Positions 11,101 through 19,200 of a DNA stretch of 23,547 nt are shown in pieces. A program made the translations under genes and the position numbers. Each line of letters starts with the position of its first letter. The stretch's first letter is position 1. The stretch is from Hypsibius dujardini (Eukaryota > Tardigrada > Eutardigrada > Parachela > Hypsibiidae). The notes beneath the pieces were generated by a model that was not told the DNA's origin, searched no databases, and worked only from the letters and a program-made list of their open reading frames with translations. Location of the stretch: assembly GCA_001579985.1 (NCBI GenBank), contig LRSR01009336.1, positions 1 to 23,547 on the forward strand, given 5' to 3'.

Positions 11101-11735
11101 ATAAATATTCAATGAAAACCAATCGATTTCAAATTAAATTCTACACGGAATAGCCTCAAGCGAAGTTAAATCGCGGTGGACGCTGAGGACTCAACTCTAT
11201 AGGAATGGTTCGTTATTTTAGGCCAGAAAAGAATTGATCATAAAATTTGACCCACGTGCAAGATTTATGTAATTCTTCTGTCTCCCGGCTCTTTCTAGTT
11301 CCTGTACACCTACAACCCAGACCAGGCAACCTTGAAGTCTTCGGAGATGATACCCGCTAGATGGGTTAAAGGCGCAGTCATTCCGGACCGGCCGCCGTGT
11401 GGACTGAGGGGCCAGTACTGTCTCCGCTCTAACTGGACATCCATTTTGGTCCCTTCCGTCGTATTCTGCCTGTGCGTTGTGTCCATCACGATGCTTGTAG
11501 TTCGGTAAGCCCTCGCGCCTTAATCCGTCAGCTGCTATAGTTCATACGACATAGTTTATTATTTGGATGAAGGTACCTCATTCAGCAGCGGCTGTTGTAT
11601 CTGACCTGGTGGGAGATTGCGAGTTCCGATCTCATTATCAAGTCGCATAGAACCGCTAGTCTTTGGTCCTTTGCGCAATCCCTTGTCCGGCTGGTGGATT
11701 GTATCGGACGCGCGCATATTTCTGACCGTTTTTGA
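4808..11735 (+). CDS. Natriuretic-peptide-receptor/receptor guanylyl cyclase-like membrane receptor (ectodomain, TM and short tail; 11 exons)
   Basis: Exons inferred from splice sites and frame: 4808-5180, 5561-5602, 6468-6833, 8554-8597, 8757-8795, 8892-8969, 9757-9888, 10326-10376, 10462-10641, 11299-11504, 11573-11735. All phases agree and give 557 codons plus a stop. Residues ~25-450 form an ANF-receptor type ligand-binding fold. The signs are a Pro-Val-Cys near 125 (family GP-C position), RFPSTVSFAPTD followed by YAWRSIAVIND (family yPt...W..vavi), the LGMTNGDYVF segment, and AFQNLLVV. RPPCGL at ~466-471 with a second Cys at 476 is the receptor-cyclase juxtamembrane motif, followed by one TM helix (~481-503). 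The tail RLLYLTWWEI resembles the start of the cyclase linker, but the frame stops at 11733. Several N-glycosylation sequons are present. The family binds extracellular peptides and normally makes cGMP. Here no kinase-homology or cyclase exons were found, so this is either a short clearance-type receptor, a broken gene or a mis-assembly. The N-terminus is uncertain. Confidence 0.72.
5561..5602 (+). CDS. Receptor microexon 2 (42 nt, family GP-C position)
   Basis: The acceptor CTTTATTTCAG ends at 5560 and the donor GTAGGC starts at 5603. The exon adds VCTLTFTIVGDFAR after exon 1's FFLP, restoring the FxGPxC...vgd.A pattern of ANF-type receptors, where GP is replaced by Pro-Val. The phase fits both neighbours (1 in, 1 out). 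An exon this short is supported mainly by frame and family pattern. Confidence 0.6.
5877..5901 (+). other. Potential G-quadruplex run in intron 2
   Basis: Four guanine runs (GGGG, GGG, GGGGG, GGGGG) separated by 1, 6 and 1 bases on the transcribed-sense strand fit the G3+N1-7 rule. Folding is not shown by the sequence alone. Confidence 0.4.
6144..6440. repeat. Fold-back repeat, diverged copy A
   Basis: The left end (TAGGGTCCTCACAAGTCG and onward) and the right end, read in reverse complement (GCTCGTTTCCGTACAAGTCG and onward), are inverted relatives. The interior carries a TGGGCAAAA...AATGCATTTTTTTCAA...TTTAACCC block also found in the arms of the element at 9171-9649. The two share a family; this copy is shorter and more decayed. 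Confidence 0.6.
6468..6833 (+). CDS. Receptor exon 3 (core of ligand-binding domain)
   Basis: This is the largest and clearest receptor exon. It contains KDRFPSTVSFAPTD, AAVIALTRHYAWRSIAVIND and an NFTRALVAAANFSR end. These match the family pattern of a fPt...R.aP.d strand followed by a W..vavi strand. The donor GTAAGT at 6834 is consensus and the phase out is 1. Confidence 0.85.
6834..8553. other. Receptor intron 4, filled by degenerate repeats
   Basis: This 1,720-nt intron is dominated from about 7040 to 8515 by degenerate ~20-22-bp units in alternating orientation. No exon pattern of the receptor family is seen inside it. ORFs through it are by-products of the GC-richer repeat. Confidence 0.6.
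7040..8515. repeat. Large degenerate inverted repeat made of ~20-22-bp units
   Basis: Forward units resemble GACGGTCAGTTCGGAAGGTT. They run forward at ~7040-7320, reverse at ~7340-7510, forward at ~7560-8060 and reverse at ~8110-8500. The best-matched arms are 7613-7754 and 8221-8366. For example, CGGTACGCTGA then GGAGGACGGTCCG in the first arm meets its reverse complement in the second. The turn is close to a C-rich run near 8081-8092. Confidence 0.7.
8554..8597 (+). CDS. Receptor microexon 4 (44 nt)
   Basis: The acceptor TTATCTTTATAG ends at 8553 and a consensus donor GTAAGT starts at 8598. The exon reads IILICTLCSPQRHAL in frame, matching the r.viliC......R..l strand of ANF-type receptors between the W..vavi strand and the GDY segment. 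Confidence 0.65.
8757..8795 (+). CDS. Receptor microexon 5 (39 nt) with GC donor
   Basis: The acceptor TTATATTGACAG ends at 8756. The exon reads ADAYDLGMTNGDY, the family A..lGm..GdY motif, and must join VFLHLYELEVPG in the next exon. Frame allows this only with a GC donor (GCAAGT at 8796-8801). Confidence 0.65.
8892..8969 (+). CDS. Receptor exon 6 (GDY-VF strand)
   Basis: The acceptor TGTACAG ends at 8891 and the donor GTACAG starts at 8970. The exon encodes VFLHLYELEVPGEPPLTW, continuing the yvFf.le...g...W pattern of receptor guanylyl cyclases. It is phase 0 at both ends. Confidence 0.7.
9041..9139 (+). CDS. Possible alternative cassette exon of the receptor
   Basis: It is preceded by TTTCCAGTGCAG and followed by GTGAGA. 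It is 99 nt long, phase 0 at both ends and open, like its flanking exons. The product (FDNAWNELKMRLQSEV, then a charged stretch) vaguely resembles the F..lk.r...e.f segment that follows AFQNLL in receptor cyclases. Exon 6 joins exon 7 well without it, so it may be alternative, a relic or chance. Confidence 0.25.
9171..9649. mobile_element. Fold-back (MITE-like) element, copy B
   Basis: The arms at about 9171-9330 and 9480-9649 are inverted repeats of ~160-170 bp. Both begin GCTCGTTTAGGGT when read inward and share the blocks CCAGGGGATGGGCA, AAAATGCATTTTTT and TTAAACCCAAAATT. No transposase coding is present. CGCTTC occurs on both sides (9159-9164 and from 9650) but is offset from the left arm, so a target duplication is not established. 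A diverged relative lies at 6144-6440. Confidence 0.7.
9757..9888 (+). CDS. Receptor exon 7 (AFQ helix)
   Basis: The acceptor TCCACTGTAG ends at 9756 and the donor GTACCT starts at 9889. The 44 codons contain LWTAFQNLLVVGSPP, matching the .AFqalli.t...p segment of receptor guanylyl cyclases, then WETFDAPARLIHHQRE. It is phase 0 at both ends. Confidence 0.7.
9889..10325. other. Receptor intron 7
   Basis: This is a 437-nt AT-rich intron. No repeat or exon was recognised inside it. Confidence 0.45.
10326..10376 (+). CDS. Receptor exon 8 (51 nt)
   Basis: The acceptor AATCCGCCAG ends at 10325 and the donor GTACGT starts at 10377. The 17 codons read RNEFEVGCYEAVTGVAK, fitting the f.DgilLYa.Av.e helix of the family. 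It is phase 0 at both ends. Confidence 0.65.
10462..10641 (+). CDS. Receptor exon 9 (membrane-proximal lobe)
   Basis: The acceptor GATTCAAG ends at 10461 and the donor GTGAGT starts at 10642. The exon continues ALNESYDSEDSSWLSGRYM, then NRTFDFPLRSITITEKGIRS. This matches the family g..i...m.nrtF.g..G.v.id..GdR pattern, although the second glycine has become Arg (PLR). The end STFK joins FLYTYNPDQATL in exon 10. Confidence 0.8.
10642..11298. other. Receptor intron 9
   Basis: This 657-nt intron has a run of cytosines near 11082-11093. No exon or mobile element was recognised. Confidence 0.45.
11299..11504 (+). CDS. Receptor exon 10 (juxtamembrane cysteines and transmembrane helix)
   Basis: The acceptor CTCTTTCTAG ends at 11298 and a strong donor GTAAGC starts at 11505. 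The exon encodes FLYTYNPDQATL, then VIPDRPPCGLRGQYC and a hydrophobic span from TSILVPSV to MLVV. Pro-x-Asp-Arg-Pro-Pro-Cys-Gly followed by a nearby Cys is the hallmark just outside the membrane in receptor guanylyl cyclases. Confidence 0.85.
11573..11735 (+). CDS. Receptor exon 11 (start of cytosolic region, in-frame stop)
   Basis: An acceptor at GATGAAG (11572) keeps frame and adds YLIQQRLLYLTWWEIASSDL, like the +.e.eL..m.WrI...Di linker that leads into the kinase-homology domain of receptor cyclases. The frame then runs through a Ser/Arg-containing stretch to TGA at 11733-11735. The acceptor has a poor pyrimidine tract. Another AG at 11585 does not fit phase. The exon could instead end at an internal donor, but no following exon was found. 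Confidence 0.55.
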
Positions 11736-12391
11736 GTTTTCTACGTCATTCTAACTGCAATCTCGAGCATCCCCTTTCTGCGGTGTTAGATGGACCTCCT
11801 ATAATCGTTTGGCCGGTAGAAGCCGGCCAAAAAGATTAACTGCAATAGACTATTTGCTCTGCCTGGTTGGTTCGAAAAAATTCCGAAAAAAATATGGCAA
11901 CCCAAATGAGCTATCCGTTTCGTTGGTGATGGAAAGGAAAAGCGAACGACGGTTAAAGAGGTGGACGGTGTGTCTACTTATAGAGGGGTTGCATCGAAAT
12001 CTCGGCCGGGAGGTTGGTAGTTCTATCTGAGTACTGATAGCCAGTCCGGAAGGCTACTGCTCACTCCGAAAGGTTAACATTAACCGTTAACATCGACGCA
12101 GAATTGCCAGGAAAGTTAGGCTGCACAGTGGCTTTTTCCAGTGCAATACTTCGGCACTAAGAACTTTGGCGGTTGAGAGCAGCATGTCCGTCTATCTGTC
12201 TGTATGCTTGTCTATTTGTCTGCGTGCCTCTGTCTGTCTGCCTGTCACAAAAATGCTTCCTGTCTGCTTCGATTCTATGCCCGATATGTAACCTGCTTCT
12301 GTGCCTGATTCACCTGCGCGTCTTCTTGCCCCCCTGTCCGGCAAATCTTTTTTGCCTGCCTGCCGAAGTATCCGTCAACTCACGGTCGAAA

Positions 12392-12397
12392 AATAAA
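12392..12397 (+). terminator. Candidate poly(A) signal for the receptor gene
   Basis: AATAAA on the plus strand lies about 660 nt after the receptor's in-frame stop at 11735. It is the nearest canonical signal noticed, and it would be consistent with the receptor transcript ending here without cyclase exons. The motif alone is weak evidence in AT-rich DNA. Confidence 0.3.
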
Positions 12398-12416
12398 GAC
12401 CATTTTCCCAGATAAG

Positions 12417-12426
12417 TTTATTTAAT
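12417..12426 (-). terminator. Candidate poly(A) signals for the ATPase gene
   Basis: Overlapping AATAAA (12417-12422) and ATTAAA (12421-12426) occur on the minus strand, about 470 nt after the ATPase stop at 12890. No closer signal was noticed. If used, the two convergent transcripts would overlap or abut. Confidence 0.3.
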
Positions 12427-12889
12427 TATATGGCTTATCGTGGTTCGATAAAAGCCCCCGTCCGTGCATTGAGGTATCGAAGCGCGCTCAAAGAAAACGT
12501 ACAAAGTTCAGGAAGGTGGAGGCAGTCACTCTCACAGCCGGAGAGAGAGTTCCTCCACCAAGAGTAAAAGATACACAGACGCAACATTTCCTGATTTCGA
12601 GCATACGACGAGGAAATATCCCCTCAATCTCTGACGCCGAAAAGGAAAACACATTCCCAGCAGAGAACGCGGAGAGAGAAGAGAGAGAGAGAACCAGAAG
12701 AGATTGCACACTCAAACACTACACATGCGTGTGTGCGTGTGAAGGACATACATGTATGATAAAAAAGGGGGGAGGGAAGGAAGCAGCTGCCAGTGTGAGT
12801 CACAAGAGGAACATGAAGAGGGAAAAACATGAAATTTCAAGACTCTTGAATCGTTGGCGAATTCGGTCATCATGACCTTGTCCTCGTCT

Positions 12890-13099
12890 TCACGCGTACT
12901 CCACATGAGGGTGAGGAGACGGGGTGCCCAACATGGCGGCAGTCTCGTCGTCGTCCGTCGAGGCTTCCCGGACAAATGTCACCGTCGGCTGCTGCTCCGA
13001 TGAAGACGGCTCCTCTCGACTGACCGGCTCCAGAAAGCGCGCCGAATCGCGCGACGACTCGCGTTCGTAGGACGGCGGTGGATCGAGGAGCGGAATGAC
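12890..13099 (-). CDS. ATPase last exon (C-terminal tail and stop)
   Basis: The acceptor TTAATTTAG precedes GTC at 13099. The exon encodes [20 protein letters not shown] and an acidic, Ser-rich end closing HVEYA before TGA at 12890-12892. It is wholly cytosolic by prediction. The PPPSYE segment resembles a WW- or adaptor-binding PPxY motif (P-P-P-S-Y). Confidence 0.8.
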   Translation of the reverse strand, partial: VIPLLDPPPSYERESSRDSARFLEPVSREEPSSSEQQPTVTFVREASTDDDETAAMLGTPSPHPHVEYA

Positions 13100-13211
13100 C
13101 TAAATTAACGCAAATTCCAACTAGGAGGGATCAACGGTTCACTGGGATGCCGTGATGTAATCAAGCATTACTACAATTGGACGAATCTCTAAATCTGCCT
13201 ATCTGCCTGCC

Positions 13212-13265
<54 letters not shown>

Positions 13266-16200
13266 AGTAAGTTTGAGTACTTTTGAGTACGTAATTTGTT
13301 TCGGCTTATAAAATGGCGTGAATCTCCTGATATCAATCCATATTAATCATTGACAAAATGTAGCAATTGACGGCTAGCAGTTATGACCTACCTCGACGAG
13401 CTCTTCAAACGTCACATTACTGGGCATCTCCATGGCGGGATGGGAGTGCGCGGAGTGGGCGTGGTTCTCGGACTCATTGACAAGGACCAGTCCGCTGCCG
13501 TAGGAGGAGGACACGGGAAGGATGGGGAAGTCGGTCGGTCCGCCGAGGAAGGAGCTGGAGGCAGTGGTGCCGAAGGACGCAGACGGATCGACCAGCGGCA
13601 TCTCCATGAAGCCAGTGTGCGAGGCGATGGACGGCGGCAGGTGGAGCGCCGGCTTGGAGGGGGAGATTTCGATTTTGGTCCACCAGTGCGGATCCATCTT
13701 CTGCCGGATCGCCGCTTCAATGTCCCCGAGGTAGGTGGAGCTGCGGATCCACTTAACGTGTTTGCCGGCTCGCTTGAAGAGGATAAAGTCGATGCAGAAA
13801 AACTAAGAAGTGAAAAGATTATTTTATTAAAAGCCAGAAAAGCAGAAATCAATACTATAGCGACGCAATTCTAAGGCGCAGCGGTAGCCACGCCCCCGCC
13901 CTAAATATTTATTCCAAGTATGTACCGTTAAAAAGCTATTGTTTCTGTTTGAAGCGCCCGAATTTTGTTTACCGAAAACAGAAGAAATACAATTTTGGAT
14001 CGCTGGTCTTTGCCTCATGGATTGTCTCAGCGAGAATTTGCCAGAGCGGAGAAAAGTGGAGAGGCTACCCTTCGCCAATGGCTAATGTAAGAGCCTGCTT
14101 TTTCGGTCGATTGATCTCTTGATTGAAGATTTGTGAAGATCACTAAGGATGTAGGCTGTTGGTAAGTTGCTTGATTGAAGACTGAGGCGCATTTCAGTGG
14201 GTAGGTGGTTTTGTACGCACACATGGGGCCATATATACGGAGAACGCAGTTTGCATTGCGCCTTATAATCGCGTCGCTACAGTACTTGAAAGCATTATTT
14301 TATTTAAAATCACAAAATTTACTTAAATAAATATTGCGACATTTAATTTAAAAACGTATCTTAAATGATGGAAACGTAATTTTTCTTGGAAATCGACATC
14401 AGTTTTTTTCATTTAAACAGAAATTAAATAAACTGAATCGAATTCAAATATGAATACGTGCGAGATTTAAAAAAAAACCTTCAAATTAAATTAAATTCCC
14501 TTCCCTGTATTGAAGGAATTGAAATAGAAGTGTCAGTTGCAGAATTGTTATTTATCAATTGAAAGTACCTCCAGTATTAAGCTGCAGACCAGATTGACGG
14601 CGGCGATCCCAATTAAGACGCCGCGAAAATTCATCTCTGGTGGGACGAAGAGTTGAAAATGATATGCGATAAAGTCGGTGGGGAAGAGAACCAGAAAAAC
14701 ATCGAACACACAGAAAAAGACCACGGTGGCCATGAAGAATGCTGAAAAGAAAAGAGCCATAGTAAGCGCTAGAAGATTGCGCGTTTGATCAATAGACCGC
14801 CACGAGCGGATAGACAAACAGACATACACAAACACATTGACAGGACTGATAAACGGATATATAGTTAGACAAAGATACAGTGAGGCAGATAGACAAACCA
14901 AGAGACAGACAGGCAGACAAACAAACAGGTACGTAGGCAGACATCCAGACAAACCGAGAGACATTCGGACAGACAGAAAAACTGACAGAGACAAACAGAG
15001 ATAGATAGACAGGCACACAGACATTCAGACATACTATTGGTCAAAACCAGCCGTCGATAAGGCGGACCCTTGGCAAAGGCCAGCGCCAACCAAATGTACT
15101 GGAAGATGGACACGCCAAAGACGGCGTAATTCTCGTAGCAGCGATACTCGTGCGACTCATCCTTCTTGCTGGTGTTAAGGAAGCTAAGGACCTCGGTGCG
15201 GTTTATGTAGAACGGCTGCTGCTGCACTAGAACGAAGGCCACCACTTGGGCCGTTATCACAATGATTAAATGCATCACGAGGGAGAAGATGGGCACAAAT
15301 GCCAGCAGACTCGAGGGTGGTGGATCTTTGACGATACGTTTGTAGGCCGCCGTTCGGCCGAAAGTGATGCTGAGCATGGTCAGCTCGAACATGTCGATGT
15401 AGAGGAACTGCCAGTCGGCCAAGTTGGTACCAACCTGCAAGGGACAAACCCCTTGTCAAAGTCATCAGATTATGGATGGATGGATGAACTGGTGAGAGGA
15501 AGACAAACGACCAGTCAGTCAAGCAGTCAGACAGACAGTCAGACAGACATTCAAACAGACAGGCTCGACACAGCGAAATGAAGAATCAGTGACGATAAAG
15601 TGTGGCCGCCTAACTGCCTGTTTGTCTGTCTGTCTAATGTAATGGACAGACAGACCGACAGACAAGCAGGAAGTCCGCAGTAAATAAGTTAACACGTAAG
15701 GAACATACTATAAACAAAAACCGTTGCAGCTTGCTTACCCAATACAGCATTAAACAAGAGACGAACTGCGTCAGGCTGTAGCAGGCGATGTACTTAAATA
15801 TCCCGAAGGAGGTGACCAGAGCCGCACGGCCTTCCCGGATAATTTCCGGCACACATCGAATACTGCCCTTGGTGTAAGTGAAGGGTGCCGCCGCCGCGGC
15901 TTCAGACTCTGACAGTGAAATCCCCGTGTGGGCAGACTTCAAGGCACCGCAATCGTTCGCACCGTCGCCGCACATGGCCACGAAATATCCCTGATCCTTG
16001 AAGCAGTCAATCAGCATCTCCTTCTCGAACGGGGACATTCGAGCGAAAATTGCTCCTTCCAGTAACATCTAGAGCAAAATCCTTTTTTGTACTGTGCATC
16101 CTGCACAAGTGCCTGCCTTCATGTCTGTGTGTCTGTCTGATTGTTTATCTGTCTGTCTACCAGTCTGTCTGTCGCCCTTCCCTCCCTATTTTTCTATCTA

Positions 16201-19200
16201 TCAGTCAGTTTGTCTATTGGTCTGTCTGCCTGCATGCTAGCCCATCTGTCTACTTGTCGGGCTGTCTGAACAGTGAGATCTCTTACCTTTTTAAGGCCTT
16301 CCGGGTGGAACTTTCGAATATTTTCAAACGACGATCCCGCTACCGCCAAATGGATCTTATCATCGGGCCGGCCCTCTGCCAATTCTCTCGACAGCATCTT
16401 TCGATCCTCCTGTGTCATGTCCGCCGTCCAGGCCCATGTCATCTTTGATGGATCCGCCGTGACAATCTGCACGTCCTCCGTCATGCCGACAATGCCACAT
16501 TCACGAGCCACACTGATGGCGGTCTGGATGTTGTCGCCCGTCACCATCACCGACCGCAGGCCGGCCTTCTTCAGGCTGTGGATGACTTGCGCTGTGTCCG
16601 GCTTCAAACGGTTCTCCAGCAAAAGGAATCCCAAAAAGTTCAGTTCGACTTCTAGATCCTCCCTAAGAGAGAATAAGACAATGGAGCAGGATCTTTTTCG
16701 ACATATTGGCTACCGCTGGTTGCGTACCTGTCTCTCTCATCGTTTCTCTTTGAATCTTTCCGTGTTTCTGTCTATGTCTGAATGAATGATTGCCTGATTG
16801 TCTATCTGTCTGTCTTGTCTACCTGCTTTTCAGATTTACTGTTACGTCTCGTGACTGGTTGTGTCGTAGTCTGATTATACCCCAGTCTGGTTTTCCGTAT
16901 GCCTTGGTTTCTATCTGTCTGATTGTACGTATGACTGATTGGCTGCCTCTCCGTTTGTCTGTTGATAGCAATCACCCACCGTTTGAGTTTGTGGATTTTG
17001 AGGAAGCGAACGGAGCCCAAGTCCTTCCAAGCCATGGCGATGACGCGATCACCCTTGCGGGTGAAACTCTCCAGCTTCTCATAGAAATCGTGCGGTACTG
17101 TCTCGGGTCGGCAGAGCGTCAGAATCTTCTCCGGTGCACCTTTGCAAAAGTATTGGAATGTCGGTTCTTGCAGCTGCTTGACGATAACGCTCATGCGTTG
17201 GACGCTGGAGGAGAACGGAAATTCTCGGACGATACCCACTTCAGAGAGCTCCTGAAAAACGATATCCGGTTAGATTGCGCCTGTGCATGTCTGGGTGCCT
17301 GTACGTCCATTTCCGCATCTGCTTGTTTGTCTGACTGCTTGTCTGTCAGTCTGTACAACTGATGCCCTCACCTCGTCGTCTCCTTGCCGCTTCTTTGGTT
17401 TCACCACGGTGGGAACCAGCAGATCAAACTTAGACGTCTCCTCCGTATGGGGTTCCTCCAGCGACCATCCAGTCGCCTTAAACATGATGAGATCAAGCGG
17501 GTCACCAGATAGTTCGCTGTTGATCAGCGTCAGCGAATGGCATGTAGCCATGGTCAGCAGCAACGGGCCACGCTCCATCGTGGCTGCGGAGTCCACCATT
17601 TGATCGAACCGCCCGCCGTCAGCCGGGACAATGCCTTTGAAGTCCAGACCGTCTTCCGTCAACGTGCCAGTCTAGACAATAGGAAAGAACATATGGAAAG
17701 GGAAAGCAAATGTGCAAATCTACAGTGCATAGGCAACCGATGTGTACCTTATCAAAGCAGATGAGGTTGGTGGTGCCGGAAATGTTGATCGTCTTCGGAC
17801 TCATGCAAAACACCTTAGCCGCCTTAAGGCGTCGTTGGGCGAACACGATGCCGACAGTCAAAGCTGCCGGGAGAGCTGTGAAGAGATTAATTGAAAAGCT
17901 AAAAAAGATAGGCAAACGGATTGGTAGACAAGACAGACAAACATGCACGCCTGGAGAAAAAATGCAGGCAGACATACAAACATACAGGCAGACCGAGAGA
18001 TAAACACGCAGGCAGACATGGACTCTTACCTGGAGGCACAGCGATGGTGATGAGATCGAGCGAGCGGATGATGATCGATTTCCACGGCTCCGCACGGTAC
18101 ATCTGTAATGATGCATAATGAGGCAAACGATATGTAATTGGACAAAGCCAGGAAAAAAGAGCAAATTACCCGTAATGCGACGGAATACACGAGACCACAG
18201 GAAGCAACGGCGGCCAACATCCCGACAAACATGTAGGTATGGCGGTAAAACTGAAAATCCACCGGAGCGGGGAACATGATGCTGCGGACCAGTTCTCCCT
18301 TGCTCGTCATGAATCCTGCAGAGTTAAAGTACGAATTACAAAATCAACAAATAAACAGAACAGTAGGAAGACAAACCAAATAACACACAGACAGAGGCAG
18401 AGGCAAACAAATCCGGAAGGACAGTTGTGCAGACAGTTAGGCAGGATTAGTAGTACCTGTGCGAATGACGACTGCCTTGACCAATTCGTTGCCGTAAAAC
18501 CTCGTCTGCAACACCCGCGTTCCCGAGAAGAGAATATGCCGGGCCTGTGCGCGTATCTTGAATATTTCATTCTCATGTTCCGGATTGAGCGGCGTTTTCG
18601 TCACCGGGACGCTTTCACCTACAACACCACCCACACTTAAATCCATCAACACCCGCCCATTAACTGCGTTCCGCGGAGAAACGGATCGGCTTACCGGTAA
18701 GAGAACTTTCATTGACGATGCAGTTGCCGGCAATGAGGGCGGCGTCGCAGACCATCGTGCAGCCGTGAGGGGGGATGATGACGATGTCGCCCGGCACCAG
18801 ACTGGAGCCTTCCACTGTCTCCACCGAACCGTCGCTTCGGAGAACTTGAACAACCTTCACACAAACAGGCGAAAATAGAAGTCAAACTCCAACTGCATTG
18901 TCTATCCGTTTGCCGGTCTGTCTGGCTACCTCGCTGTTTCTCTGCCTGCCTGCCTATCTGCCTGAATGAATGACTGTCTGTCCGCCTGGAAATCGGTCGG
19001 TCCATATCTTTGTCTGCGGGTCTATCTCGCACCAACCTCAACATCGTGGACTCGATCACGGAGTGCCTTCTGCTGGGCGCGCGTCTCATGGACCGTCAAA
19101 GCCAGCGATACTGTGGAGATAACGACGATCGCGGCCGCGTAATAGTAGTATCTAATAATAAAAAAGCAAACACAATGAAGGCGCACTGTAGTCACGCTCA

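Larger units (their letters stand above)
11736..12889. other. Convergent intergenic region between receptor and ATPase
   Basis: No kinase-homology or guanylyl-cyclase coding sequence is seen here on the plus strand. The region holds a CTGT-rich tract (12188-12250), candidate poly(A) signals on both strands near 12392-12426, a GA-rich run (12665-12695) and a short TG-rich stretch (12724-12742). Confidence 0.5.

Noticed and set aside
11809-12030. Plus-strand basic ORF after the receptor exon, considered as a continuation into the kinase-homology domain
   Set aside because: No glycine-loop-like, HRD-like or other kinase-homology pattern is present, and no in-phase acceptor was found.
12173-12415. 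Plus-strand ORF rich in Cys, Leu and Ser resembling a secreted or membrane peptide
   Set aside because: The composition comes from reading through a CTGT repeat tract; there is no domain, and similar products arise from every CTGT tract in the window.
13383-13874. Plus-strand 163-codon ORF opposite the ATPase tail exon
   Set aside because: It is the antisense shadow of the GC-rich exon 13392-13802, whose sense frame continues the ATPase.
14548-15016. Minus-strand Ser/Cys/Leu-rich extensions such as those through 14789-15016
   Set aside because: These are read-throughs of the GACA/TGTC intron repeat; the true ATPase exons on either side splice around it in phase.
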